A stretch of DNA of 64,000 bases from Tepidamorphus sp. (GTDB lineage: Bacteria > Pseudomonadota > Alphaproteobacteria > Rhizobiales > Tepidamorphaceae): the NCBI GenBank assembly GCA_028280885.1, contig JANQKY010000060.1, forward strand, positions 43,921 through 107,920, written 5' to 3'. The position numbers and the translations under genes are program-made. Of the stretch, positions 8,482 through 19,843 are shown in pieces. Position 1 is the stretch's first letter. Each line of letters opens with the position of its first letter. Below the pieces are notes generated by a model that was given only the letters and a program-made list of their open reading frames with translations, was not told the origin of the DNA and made no database searches.

Positions 8482-10866
8482 CTACCCGTAATTCCCCTTC
8501 ACCCGCTCCTTGCCCGGATCGAAATGCGGAAAGGCGGTCACCGTCGCCTTCAGGCGCTTCTGCTGACCGTCGAGCTGGCCGATCTCAAGCGCCGTGCCGG
8601 GCTCGGCATGGACGACGTCAAGCCGGGCAAGGGCGATGGTCTTGCCGAGCATCGGCGATTTCATCGCAGACGTCACCGTGCCGACCTGGGCCTTGCCGAT
8701 GCGGATGCAGTCGCCAGACGAGGGGACGAGGCCGGCCTCGATCTCCAGGCCGACGAGCTTGCGGTGGGGATGGGCCTTGCGCTCTTCCAGCGCCGCGCGG
8801 CCGATGAAGTCCTCCTGCTTGGTCTTCAGCGGCACCGTGAAGCCGATGCCGGCCTCGAAGGGGTCGGTCTCGTCGGAGAACTCATAGCCCGCGAAGATCA
8901 GCCCCGCCTCGATGCGCAGCATGTCGAGGGCGGCGAGGCCGAGCGGGGTCATCCCCTTCGGCGCGCCGGCCGCCCAGACCGCGTCGAACACGGCTTCGGC
9001 GTCCTTGGGATGGCAGAACACCTCGTAGCCCAGTTCGCCGGAATAGCCGGTGCGCGAGATCACCACGGGCTTGCCGTCGAAACCGCCGATGCGGGCGATG
9101 GTGAAGCGGAACCAGCCGAGTTCGTCGATCGTCGGCTGTTTCGGCGGCGTCCAGAAGACGTCCGCCAAAATCTCGCGGCTGAGCGGGCCCTGTACGGCGA
9201 TGTTGTGGAGCTGATCGGTGGAGTTGCGCACCCATGCGTTCAAGCGACGCTTGTCGGCCTGTTCGCGCAGCCACAGGCCGGACGTGTCGTTGCCGCCGAT
9301 CCAGCGGAAGTTGGTGTCGGCCAGCCGGAACACGGTGCCGTCGTCGATCATGCCGCCATGTTCGTAGCACATCGCGGTATAGACCACCTGCCCGACCGCC
9401 AGCCGGCGCATGTTGCGGGTGACGCAAAGATGCATCAGTTCCTCGGCGTCCGGCCCGGTCACCTCGTATTTGCGCAAGGGCGACAGGTCCATCACCGCGG
9501 CCTTCTCGCGGCAGGCCCAGTATTCGGCGACGGCACCATGGTTCGTCATCTGATTGGCGAGCCAATAGCCGTTATATTCGACGAAATCGCGGGTATGCCG
9601 GGCAAAACAGTCATGAAACCCGGTCTTCCTGGTGTCTTCCAATTCTGCCTCCGCGGATTTCCGGTAGCCGATCGAACGCTTGAAGTCCTCGTTCGCGTGA
9701 TAGGTGCGCACCTGGATGTCGGTGGGGTTCCAGCCATTGGCCGGATCGATGTCGCAGGGACAGGCCGACGACACGCAGACAAGGTCGGACAGCGCCCTGA
9801 GCAAAACGTAGTCGCCCGGCCGCGACCAGGGATCGTCCATGCCGATCGCGTTGGTCGCGTCCAGCATGGTGTTGAAGAAGAAGTTGATCGCCGGCCAGCC
9901 GCCGCGCGGGCGGATGTCGAATCGGGCGAGGTCCCGGTTCATGTTGTCGGAACAGTTGACGTGGCCGGGATAGCCGAGGTCGTCGTAGTAGCGCGCCGTG
10001 CAGGCGAGCCCGAACGTGTCGTGCCGGCCGCAGGTGTCCTGGACGATCTCGACCAGCGGCTCGTGGTCGACGGACCAGTATTTCGACGGGATGCCGGGTT
10101 CGGGATAGAGCTGGCCGGTCAGGCTGCGCGTCGTCGTCGGATCGATCTCGCGCTCAAGCCCGTTGTCGAGCGCGCGGCGCGAGAAGGCCTGGAAATCGGA
10201 ACATTCGCGGCCCTTGACGTCGAGGATCTGGATGTATTCGCCCTGTTTCACCTCATAGGCCCGGGCGTTGCCGGGCTGGATGTTGGTGTCGATCAGCGGA
10301 TCGGCGAGCGGGTCGGGCGGGCCGAGATCGGCCTTCACCGGTCCCGGGTCGGCGCGGTGGATATAGAGGATCAGCTCGCTCGGCGCGTCCTGCGCGTCCG
10401 GCACCATAGGACCGCCGGGGGCGGCGATGACCAGGAGGCCGTCGCATTCGGCGGTGAATTCGGCGGTGTCGCCGGGCCGCGAGCCTTCCGCGAAGATGCT
10501 GACGGCGTCACCGGCGGCAAGGTCGAAGCCCGCGGCGGCGAGCGCGTCCAGCACCGCCCGGCCCGACGGGTCGCCGCTGGCGAGCGTTTCGATGATCCGG
10601 TTGGGCCTGCCCCTACCCGTCGCGCCAAGCATCGCGGCATCCGACGTCCGGTCCGGGGCGAAGGCAACCAGTTCGCCGGGCTGCAGGCCCTCCCGGTCGA
10701 GCACGATCACCTCGTCGCCCTTGCGGATTTCCACGGCGCGCGAGCCGCCGCCGGGCACGGGATGGCGCTCCACCCCATGCGGCAGGATCGGCAGGCCGGG
10801 CGTCACGATGCCCCCCCGCTCGAAGGGACGTTCCCAGGGTATGTCGAAGACGGGTTTCACGGTCAT
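8482..10866 (-). CDS. tdm: Trimethylamine N-oxide demethylase
   Basis: Cytoplasmic enzyme that splits TMAO into dimethylamine and formaldehyde; the second domain can pass the C1 unit to tetrahydrofolate. The 794-aa length fits the family. A first DUF1989-like segment lies near residues 25-175. The catalytic DUF1989 domain (about 215-410) has metal-ligand candidates in GRECSDF, DTCGRHDTF and SACPCDID. A GcvT aminomethyltransferase domain (about 425-785) shows NCSD-like and RTGYSGELGYEVF motifs. Start ATG overlaps the tmoW stop as ATGA. It is the last gene of the amine cluster. Plain GcvT or dimethylglycine dehydrogenase partners lack the DUF1989 part, which makes this call firm. Confidence 0.9.
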   Translation of the reverse strand: MTVKPVFDIPWERPFERGGIVTPGLPILPHGVERHPVPGGGSRAVEIRKGDEVIVLDREGLQPGELVAFAPDRTSDAAMLGATGRGRPNRIIETLASGDPSGRAVLDALAAAGFDLAAGDAVSIFAEGSRPGDTAEFTAECDGLLVIAAPGGPMVPDAQDAPSELILYIHRADPGPVKADLGPPDPLADPLIDTNIQPGNARAYEVKQGEYIQILDVKGRECSDFQAFSRRALDNGLEREIDPTTTRSLTGQLYPEPGIPSKYWSVDHEPLVEIVQDTCGRHDTFGLACTARYYDDLGYPGHVNCSDNMNRDLARFDIRPRGGWPAINFFFNTMLDATNAIGMDDPWSRPGDYVLLRALSDLVCVSSACPCDIDPANGWNPTDIQVRTYHANEDFKRSIGYRKSAEAELEDTRKTGFHDCFARHTRDFVEYNGYWLANQMTNHGAVAEYWACREKAAVMDLSPLRKYEVTGPDAEELMHLCVTRNMRRLAVGQVVYTAMCYEHGGMIDDGTVFRLADTNFRWIGGNDTSGLWLREQADKRRLNAWVRNSTDQLHNIAVQGPLSREILADVFWTPPKQPTIDELGWFRFTIARIGGFDGKPVVISRTGYSGELGYEVFCHPKDAEAVFDAVWAAGAPKGMTPLGLAALDMLRIEAGLIFAGYEFSDETDPFEAGIGFTVPLKTKQEDFIGRAALEERKAHPHRKLVGLEIEAGLVPSSGDCIRIGKAQVGTVTSAMKSPMLGKTIALARLDVVHAEPGTALEIGQLDGQQKRLKATVTAFPHFDPGKERVKGNYG

Positions 10867-12845
10867 TTCGTCAGTCCCAATGCGCGTTCGCGGCGGTTCG
10901 CCCAGGCCAGGATCGCCATGTCGAAGGTCAACGCCATCAGCGACACGTTCATGCCGAGCACGATGTTCTTGCCGATATCCGATCCCGCCAGCGTGCGCTG
11001 CAATTCCTGGCCGAGATCCTGGGTGCCGATGAAGGCGGCGACGATCACCATGAAGAAGGCGAACATGATCGCCTGGTTGAAGCCCACCGCCATGGTCGGC
11101 AGCGCCAGCGGAATTTGCACGCTCATGAGTTTCTGCCGGCGCGTCGCGCCCGACATGTCGGCGGCCTCGGTCATCTCCGGCGGCACCGTGCGCAGGCCCT
11201 CGATCGTATAGCGCATCAGCGGCACCATGGCGAAGATCAGGATCGAGAAGATCACCGCGACGTCGTTGACGCCGAACAGCATGATCGCCGGGATCAGGTA
11301 GATGAAGCTCGGGAAGGTCTGGGCGGAATCGCAGACGAGCAGCATGCGCCGCGACCATTTTTCGGTGCGGGCAGCCGCGATCGCCACGGGGATGCCGATC
11401 AGGGTCGCCAGGATCACCGCCGAGATCACGGTGTAGAGCGTGATCACCGAGCGATCCCACCAGCCCGACAGCGCGACGATCGAAAAGAACACCGCCGCAT
11501 AGATCGCCGGCCGCCGCCCGCCGACCCAGTAGGACAAGGCGGTCACCAGCAGGATGAAGGCCGGCGTCGGGATCCACAGGAGCGAGTTGCGGAACGGAAT
11601 GAGGATCTGGACGTTCAGGAACCAGCGCAGCCACTGGGTCACCGCCTGAACCGCGTCGATGTCGAGGACCGATTTGATCAGGGCATCGATCTCGCGGCCC
11701 TGCGACAGGTTCTGGCGGATGCCGACCTCGTTCAGGATCTCGACGAACTGGGCAAGTACGTAGAACAGGACAAAGGCGCCGGCGCCCGCCAGCAGGAAGA
11801 CATGGCGCTGCCACCAGGGCGTGCCGCGCTCGAAATGGACCGGCTGGCGGACGACCCAGGCCTTGGACAGCCGGTCAAGCGTGATCGCCAGCAGCACGAT
11901 CGTCACGCCGATCTCAAACGACCGGCCGAGCTTGAACGAACCCATCATCGCAAGCAGCTTGGCGCCGAGGCCCGGCATGCCGATGAAGGCGGTGAGGACG
12001 ACCATCGCCAGGCACAGCATGATGACCTGGTTGACGCCGACGAGGAGCTCGGTGCGGGCGGCCGGCAGGTAGACGCGCGTCAGCATCTGCCAGCGCGTGC
12101 AGCCCGACATCTTGCCGGCCTCGACGACCTCGGGCGGCACCTTCTTCAGGCCCAGCGTCGTCATCAGGATCATCGGCGGCAGCGCGTAGACGATGGTCGC
12201 GACCGCGCCCGCCGTCGGCCCGACCTTGAAGAAGATCACGGCCGGCAGCAGGTAGGTGAAGAACGGCAGGGTCTGCAGCACGCTCAGGATCGGCCGCAGC
12301 GCCATGTCGAAGGCACGGTACTTCCAGGCCGCGATCCCGAGCAGCAGGCCGATCAGGAAGGCGAAGGGGGCCGCGACGACCAGCACCGACATGGTCTGCA
12401 TCGCGATTTCCCACTGGCCGATCAGCGCCGTCCACACGAAGGTGCCGCCGGCAAGGGCAGCCATCCGCCAGCCGCCGAGGAAATAGCCGAGCACGGCGGC
12501 GACGGCTGCGATCGCCGACCAGGGGATCGGGCCGAGATAGGGCCAGCGGCGCTTGCCGTAGAGCAGGTTGGCGGTCGCATCGAGCAGATATTCGAGGCCG
12601 CCGGCAATGGCGCGGGTGACCTGAAGCAAGCCGAGATCGTTCTGCACGAAGGCGAAGATCGCGTCGAGCCACTCCGCCGTCGGCGGGATCATCCAGTCGG
12701 GCAGACGGATCAGCCAGTCCGGTAAGAGGCCGAGCGCGCGGCCGAGCATCAGCGCAACCGCGATGCCGAGCAGGATCCACAGGGTGCGGTTTGGCGGCGC
12801 CTCGGCGGCCTTGCCCGAGCCGACCTCCGCGCCCGCGATCGTCAC
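10863..12845 (-). CDS. tmoW: TMAO/betaine-type ABC transporter permease, duplicated domain
   Basis: Inner-membrane channel subunit of the ProW/OpuAB class. At 660 aa it holds two permease domains in one chain: the first around residues 140-340 with the EAA-loop-like EVVEAGKMSGCTRWQ, the second around 450-650 with EMTEAADMSGATRRQK. The two loops are clearly duplicates. Related single-domain permeases are about 280-350 aa and dimerise, so this is an internal fusion. GTG start overlaps the tmoV stop as GTGA. Context with tmm, tdm and tmoX points to TMAO as substrate; glycine betaine or choline are alternatives. Confidence 0.85.
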   Translation of the reverse strand: MTIAGAEVGSGKAAEAPPNRTLWILLGIAVALMLGRALGLLPDWLIRLPDWMIPPTAEWLDAIFAFVQNDLGLLQVTRAIAGGLEYLLDATANLLYGKRRWPYLGPIPWSAIAAVAAVLGYFLGGWRMAALAGGTFVWTALIGQWEIAMQTMSVLVVAAPFAFLIGLLLGIAAWKYRAFDMALRPILSVLQTLPFFTYLLPAVIFFKVGPTAGAVATIVYALPPMILMTTLGLKKVPPEVVEAGKMSGCTRWQMLTRVYLPAARTELLVGVNQVIMLCLAMVVLTAFIGMPGLGAKLLAMMGSFKLGRSFEIGVTIVLLAITLDRLSKAWVVRQPVHFERGTPWWQRHVFLLAGAGAFVLFYVLAQFVEILNEVGIRQNLSQGREIDALIKSVLDIDAVQAVTQWLRWFLNVQILIPFRNSLLWIPTPAFILLVTALSYWVGGRRPAIYAAVFFSIVALSGWWDRSVITLYTVISAVILATLIGIPVAIAAARTEKWSRRMLLVCDSAQTFPSFIYLIPAIMLFGVNDVAVIFSILIFAMVPLMRYTIEGLRTVPPEMTEAADMSGATRRQKLMSVQIPLALPTMAVGFNQAIMFAFFMVIVAAFIGTQDLGQELQRTLAGSDIGKNIVLGMNVSLMALTFDMAILAWANRRERALGLTK

Positions 12846-13873
12846 GCTTCCGCCCCGAGCAGGATCTCGAGCGCCTCGCGGCGATCGAGCGCGCCGATGA
12901 CGGTTCCGCCCTTGTCTGCGACCGGCAGGCTCGCGCGGTTGTCGTTGACAAGCTGTCGGGCGAGATCGCGGACCGTCGCGCCGGCCTCGACCGGTTCGCC
13001 ATCCGGGACGGAGCCGTTCAGCGGACGCGCCAGGACGGCGGCATGGACGACGCGGGCCTTGTCGATATCCTCGGTGAACTTGCGGACATAGTCGGTCTGC
13101 GGATCAAGCACGATGCGGTCGGGCGTGTCGCATTGCTCGATCGCGCCTTCCTTCATGATGGCGATCCGGTCGGCGAGCCGCAGCGCCTCGTCGAAATCAT
13201 GGGTGATGAAGACGATGGTCTTGCCCAGCATGTCCTGGAGCCGCAGAAACTCGTCCTGCATCTCGCGGCGGATCAGCGGGTCGAGCGCGGAGAACGGCTC
13301 GTCGAGGAACCAGATATCCGGCTCGATGGCGAGCGAGCGGGCGATGCCGACGCGCTGCTGCTGGCCGCCGGAGAGTTCGCGCGGGAAATAATCCTCGCGG
13401 CCTTCCAGACCGACCAGCTTGATCACCTCCAGCGCCCGTTCGCGGCGGGCGTGCCGGTCCTGGCCGCGCATCTCCAGGGGAAAGGCGACGTTTTCGAGCA
13501 CGGTGCGGTGGGGAAGCAAGCCGAAGGACTGGAACACCATGCCCATCTTGCGCCGTCGCAATTCGATCAACTCATTCTCGGACAGGGACATGATGTCCTG
13601 GCCTTCAACGGCAATGGTGCCGCCGGTGATGTCGTGCAGGCGGGAAAAGCAGCGCACCAGCGTCGACTTGCCGGAGCCCGACAGGCCCATGATGACGAGC
13701 ATCTCGCCGCGGCCGACATCGATATCAACATTCTTGACCCCGGCGATATAGCCGTCGGCGCGGATTTCGTCATAGCTCCGGCCGGCCGGCATCGCGGCAA
13801 GATATTTCCGCGGCTCCGCGCCGAACAGCTTCCAGACGTTGCGCGCGGAAATGACGGGTGTCTGCTCGCTCAT
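12842..13873 (-). CDS. tmoV: TMAO/betaine-type ABC transporter ATPase
   Basis: A 343-aa ProV/OpuAA-type ATPase. Walker A GLSGSGKST is at residues 63-71, the signature LSGGQQQRVG and Walker B WFLDEPFSALD follow. The N-terminal extension (VWKLFG) is typical of the quaternary-amine class. The last 60 residues (VRDLAR, RASLPVADKGGTVIGALDRREA) form a CBS-like half, a known place for osmotic or nucleotide sensing in this class. It lies 87 bp after tmoX and is coupled to tmoW by a 4-base overlap. It energises uptake for the neighbouring tmm/tdm pathway. Confidence 0.88.
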   Translation of the reverse strand: MSEQTPVISARNVWKLFGAEPRKYLAAMPAGRSYDEIRADGYIAGVKNVDIDVGRGEMLVIMGLSGSGKSTLVRCFSRLHDITGGTIAVEGQDIMSLSENELIELRRRKMGMVFQSFGLLPHRTVLENVAFPLEMRGQDRHARRERALEVIKLVGLEGREDYFPRELSGGQQQRVGIARSLAIEPDIWFLDEPFSALDPLIRREMQDEFLRLQDMLGKTIVFITHDFDEALRLADRIAIMKEGAIEQCDTPDRIVLDPQTDYVRKFTEDIDKARVVHAAVLARPLNGSVPDGEPVEAGATVRDLARQLVNDNRASLPVADKGGTVIGALDRREALEILLGAEA

Positions 13874-13960
13874 ATCGTGCCCTGTAACGTATGCGGGCGC
13901 GCCGCCCCGTCCATCAGCACTGGCGTTGGCACGGGACGGCGCAACCGCGTCAGCTTAGCC

Positions 13961-16350
<2,390 letters not shown>

Positions 16351-16495
16351 TCGTTTCCCTCACTGAAAATCGATGTCCGGATGCCCGGCCTTGGCCACGC
16401 ATCCCCCGTTTTTCACTCCTCTTGCCGGTGCCTCTGTTTCATCCAAGTCGGGCACTCGGGCTCGCCGCTTCGGCGCGGCTCAACCGCGGGGCGCC

Positions 16496-17155
16496 TCAAG
16501 GCTGCGCCCGCGAAACGCTCCAATCCGGTGTAAAGGCAAGGACCTGCGTTCCCGGCGGCATCGCCGGGTTGAACAGGCGGTTATGCGCCATGGTGGCGCG
16601 GTTCAGCGGATGCATCGGGTCGAGCCGCGCGGCCCGGCAGGCGATGTCGAAACGCTGCGAATAGGCCTCGAAGGTCAGCGTGCAATCCCCGGCGGCGAGG
16701 ATCGTCTCCGCGCCGGGCGAAGCCGGCGGCAGGGTCGCCGTCAGCACGTCGGTGAACTCGCGCGCCTTCTGATAGTAGGTCGCCGAGAGGAACTTCACGC
16801 CACCCTCGCGGCGCTGCGCCGGGTCCATGGTCTTGGCGGCGATGTGTTCGAGCTCGGCGGTCACCTCGTAAGCGGGCGCCTTGTTGAGGACCGTGATGAT
16901 ATGGCCCATCGGCCCGGTCTCGCCGGCAAGCGTCAGGGCCGGCGTGATCGCGTCGTCGGGCTCGCCACCGCGCTCGCGCGCGGCGATCTGGCGGACCCGG
17001 CACTGCCACTTCAAAAACCGCTCGCGCAGCGCCCGCTGCGCCTCCGTGCCGGCCAAGGCTGGTTCGGCGACCCTCATGCCGGCCTCCGCAGCCGCAACGG
17101 CGGTGCCGGGCAGGTCATATCGATCACCGAACAGCGCATGGGCACACCCGTCCAC
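16496..17155 (-). CDS. Uncharacterised protein inside the methylated-amine cluster (orf219)
   Basis: A 219-aa soluble-looking protein I cannot assign. Features: an N-terminal helical part with LKWQCRVRQIAAR, a central YYQKAREFTDVLTA stretch, and a C-terminal block with FDIACRAARL, HNRLFNP and VLAFTPDW. There is no signal peptide, membrane segment, nucleotide motif or metal cluster motif. The GTG at 17153-17155 lies one codon after the TAG of orf137 and in the same frame, with only a weak AGG before it. It could be translationally coupled, or be the second half of one gene. Its position between mgsC and tmm suggests a role in amine oxidation. Confidence 0.6.
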   Translation of the reverse strand: MDGCAHALFGDRYDLPGTAVAAAEAGMRVAEPALAGTEAQRALRERFLKWQCRVRQIAARERGGEPDDAITPALTLAGETGPMGHIITVLNKAPAYEVTAELEHIAAKTMDPAQRREGGVKFLSATYYQKAREFTDVLTATLPPASPGAETILAAGDCTLTFEAYSQRFDIACRAARLDPMHPLNRATMAHNRLFNPAMPPGTQVLAFTPDWSVSRAQP

Positions 17156-17158
17156 GAC

Positions 17159-17572
17159 CTAGAACTTCGTATAGGCCTTCCTCAGCGCGACCAGCGGGTG
17201 CCGGTCCGACATCTGGAACTTCAGCAAGAGCTCGCGCGCGATCATGTCGCGATCCTGCTGGTTGTCGGGCAGCGCAATCGAATCAGGCACGCGCACCCAG
17301 CCGTTGATGTTGCGATCGAACACCGCCGGCTTGCCCTCCTCGTAGCCCATATGGATGTCCTCGAGCCAGTTCAGGTCGTCCCAGCCCATGTACTCCATAT
17401 AGTCCTTCAGGAACGGCGTGATCCGCCCGTAGTCGGGAACCAGATTGACGTCGTAGCGATAGCCGATGTGCTGGCCGATTTCCTTTTCGCGCTCGCTTTC
17501 AAGACCCGCCGCGTCCTTGATGAACTGATCGACGTCGGTGATCTCGGAACCGCGATATTGCGTTCCTGCCAT
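17159..17572 (-). CDS. Uncharacterised protein inside the methylated-amine cluster (orf137)
   Basis: A 137-aa acidic, Asp- and Tyr-rich protein (QYRGSEITDVDQF, IGYRYDVNLVPDYGR, MEYMGWDDLNWLEDIHMG) with no membrane segment. I do not recognise the family. ATG at 17570-17572 has a strong GGGGGAG ribosome site 15 bp after the mgsC stop, so it belongs to the operon. It ends in TAG at 17159-17161, and the same frame stays open for another 221 codons as orf219. A joined product would be about 358 residues. Confidence 0.65.
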   Translation of the reverse strand: MAGTQYRGSEITDVDQFIKDAAGLESEREKEIGQHIGYRYDVNLVPDYGRITPFLKDYMEYMGWDDLNWLEDIHMGYEEGKPAVFDRNINGWVRVPDSIALPDNQQDRDMIARELLLKFQMSDRHPLVALRKAYTKF

Positions 17573-17587
17573 GTCGCCGTCTCCCCC

Positions 17588-18952
17588 TTAGAAGTGATGG
17601 TAATCTTCGACACCGACCGTGTGGTTGGTGCCGGCGAGCGGAACGCCGGCCATGGCCGAGGCTTCCATGGTCAGGGCTGCCAGATCCTCCGGCTCGAGGC
17701 TGTGCAGATGGGTCTTGCCGCAGGCACGCGCGAACATCTGCGCCTCGATCGTCAGCGTGTGCAGGAAGTTGTAGACCCGCTCGGCCGCCTCATCGGGATC
17801 GAGGCGGGCACGCAGCGCGGGATCCTGCGTTGCCACGCCGACCGGGCAGCGACCGGTGTGGCAATGGTAGCAGTAGCCCGGCTCGGCGCCGATCTCTTCC
17901 GGGTAATTGGCTTCCGGGATGTCCTTGTTGCAGTTCAGGGCCATCATCGCCGAGTGGCCGATGGCGATCGCGTCGGCTCCCAGCGCAATTGCTTTTGCTA
18001 TGTCGGCGCCGTTGCGGATGCCGCCGGCATAGATCAGCGTGATCTCGCCGCGCTTGCCCAGATCGTCGATCGCCTTGCGGGCCTGGCGGATCGCGGCGAT
18101 GCCCGGAACGCCGGTATCCTCCGTGGCCAGATGCGGGCCGGCGCCGGTCGAGCCTTCCATGCCGTCGATATAGATCGAATCGGGATCGCACTTCACCGCC
18201 ATGCGCACGTCGTCATAGACGCGCGCGGCGCCGAGTTTCAGCTGGATCGGGATCTGCCAGTCGGTCGCCTCGCGGATCTCCTCGATCTTCAGCGCCAGGT
18301 CGTCCGGTCCCAGCCAGTCGGGATGGCGGGCCGGCGAGCGCTGGTCGATGCCGGCGGGAAGCGAGCGCATCTCCGCGACCTGGTCGGTGACCTTCTGGCC
18401 CATCAGATGGCCGCCCAGGCCGACCTTGCAGCCCTGGCCGATGAAGAACTCGCAGCCATCGGCGAGCATCAGGTGATGCGGGTTGAAGCCGTAGCGCGAC
18501 TGGATGCACTGGTAGAACCATTTCGACGAGTAGCGCCGCTCGTCGGGGATCATGCCGCCCTCGCCCGAACAGGTGGCGGAGCCGGCCATGGTGGCGCCGC
18601 GCGCCAGCGCCGTCTTCGCCTCGTAGCTCAGCGCGCCGAAGCTCATGCCGGTGATATAGACCGGGATATCGAGATCGATCGGCTTCTTGGCGCGCGGGCC
18701 GATCACCGTGCGGGTCTCGCATTTCTCGCGGTAGCCCTCGATGACGAAGCGCGTCAGCGTACCGGGCAGGAAGGTCAGGTCGTCCCAGTGCGGGATCTTC
18801 TTGAACAGCGAGAACCCGCGCATCCGGTAGCGTCCGAGTTCGGACTTGATGTGGATGTCGTCGATGACGCGGGGCGGGAAGACGAAGGAATCCCCGATGC
18901 GGTTCACATCGCGCCCGAGCGGGGGTTTGGTCGGCGTCGTACCGTCAGCCAT
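17588..18952 (-). CDS. mgsC: N-methylglutamate synthase subunit C (FMN/Fe-S glutamate synthase-like)
   Basis: Synthase subunit that carries FMN and a [3Fe-4S] cluster and makes N-methylglutamate from methylamine-derived nitrogen and glutamate. At 454 aa it matches the central and FMN domains of glutamate synthase alone. TIM-barrel motifs PVYITGMSFGALSYEAK and IYIDGMEGSTGAGP bind FMN and oxoglutarate; cluster cysteines are in YCYHCHTGRCPVG. It follows mgsB by 21 bp with SD GGGGAT. The split A/B/C order and adjacent gmaS separate it from gltB and from rhizobial glxD of unproven role. Confidence 0.9.
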   Translation of the reverse strand: MADGTTPTKPPLGRDVNRIGDSFVFPPRVIDDIHIKSELGRYRMRGFSLFKKIPHWDDLTFLPGTLTRFVIEGYREKCETRTVIGPRAKKPIDLDIPVYITGMSFGALSYEAKTALARGATMAGSATCSGEGGMIPDERRYSSKWFYQCIQSRYGFNPHHLMLADGCEFFIGQGCKVGLGGHLMGQKVTDQVAEMRSLPAGIDQRSPARHPDWLGPDDLALKIEEIREATDWQIPIQLKLGAARVYDDVRMAVKCDPDSIYIDGMEGSTGAGPHLATEDTGVPGIAAIRQARKAIDDLGKRGEITLIYAGGIRNGADIAKAIALGADAIAIGHSAMMALNCNKDIPEANYPEEIGAEPGYCYHCHTGRCPVGVATQDPALRARLDPDEAAERVYNFLHTLTIEAQMFARACGKTHLHSLEPEDLAALTMEASAMAGVPLAGTNHTVGVEDYHHF

Positions 18953-18973
18953 GAGTATGATCCCCTGAAAATC

Positions 18974-19843
18974 CTACAGAATGAGTTTCTTTTCGTTCGG
19001 CTCGAGATTGTCGTAGTTCCAGAGCTGCTTGCCCGCGACAACCTTGGTGAAGTGGTCGACGCCCTTCTCGGGCATAAGCTCGTACTGGGTGAGCTTGCGG
19101 GTCAGCCACTTCTTGTCGAGATCGGTCAGGTCCGCCGTGACGGCGTCGACACCGAGCGAGGCGATCTCGCCGCCGATGAAGATCGTGCCGTCATACATGG
19201 AATCGCCGAGGTTCTTGCCGGCATTGCCGCACACGACCATGCGGCCGCGCTGCATCATGAAGCCCGACAAGGCGCCGGTGTCGCCACCCACAATGATGGT
19301 GCCGCCCTTCATGTCGATGCCGGTGCGCGAGCCGACCGAGCCCCGGCAGACGAGATCGCCGCCGCGGATCGCCGCCCCGAAGGTCGAGCCGGCGTTCTTC
19401 TGAATGACGACCGTGCCGGCCATCATGTTCTCGGCGCAGGACCAGCCGACCCGGCCGTTGATGCGGACATTCGGGCCGTCGATCAGGCCGACGCCGAAAT
19501 AGCCGATCGAGCCCTCGATGATCAGGTTCAAGCGGTTGAGGATGCCCACGGCGAGCGAATGCTTGCCGCGCGGATTGTGCAGGACCACGGTGCCGTAGCC
19601 CTCGCGCATCAACTCGCGGATCCTGGCGTTGACCTCCTTGGTCGACATCTCGGCGGCGTCGATCTCGGCGCGCTTGTTGAAGTCGACATCGGGGGCCCAG
19701 GGATAGGCGAACCGCTCGGTCGCTTCCGGGTCGAACTCGATATACATCGACTTGCCCGTAAGCTGCTCGGTCATCATGCCGAGCGCTGCGGCGCGCTCTT
19801 CCTGGGTCATGCCCTGGAGTTCGGCATCGCTCACGCCTGCCAT
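18974..19843 (-). CDS. mgsB: N-methylglutamate synthase subunit B (GXGXG domain)
   Basis: A 289-aa protein equivalent to the C-terminal right-handed beta-helix of glutamate synthase. Repeated G-x-x-G-x-x-x-G turns are visible in IIEGSIGYFGVG, IDMKGGTIIVGGDTGA and VVCGNAGKNLGDSMYDG. It has a structural and coupling role in the MgsABC complex. The ATG at 19843 lies inside the mgsA 3' end (13-bp overlap) and has its own GAGGAGG ribosome site. An N-terminal helical extension of about 65 residues precedes the helix. Confidence 0.9.
   Translation of the reverse strand: MAGVSDAELQGMTQEERAAALGMMTEQLTGKSMYIEFDPEATERFAYPWAPDVDFNKRAEIDAAEMSTKEVNARIRELMREGYGTVVLHNPRGKHSLAVGILNRLNLIIEGSIGYFGVGLIDGPNVRINGRVGWSCAENMMAGTVVIQKNAGSTFGAAIRGGDLVCRGSVGSRTGIDMKGGTIIVGGDTGALSGFMMQRGRMVVCGNAGKNLGDSMYDGTIFIGGEIASLGVDAVTADLTDLDKKWLTRKLTQYELMPEKGVDHFTKVVAGKQLWNYDNLEPNEKKLIL

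Noticed and set aside
17159..17161. TAG as a pyrrolysine codon in a methylamine cluster
   Set aside because: No pylT/pylS or MttB/MtmB-type genes are seen, this is an aerobic TMAO/N-methylglutamate route, and a GTG restart follows at once. Left as a split-gene question only.
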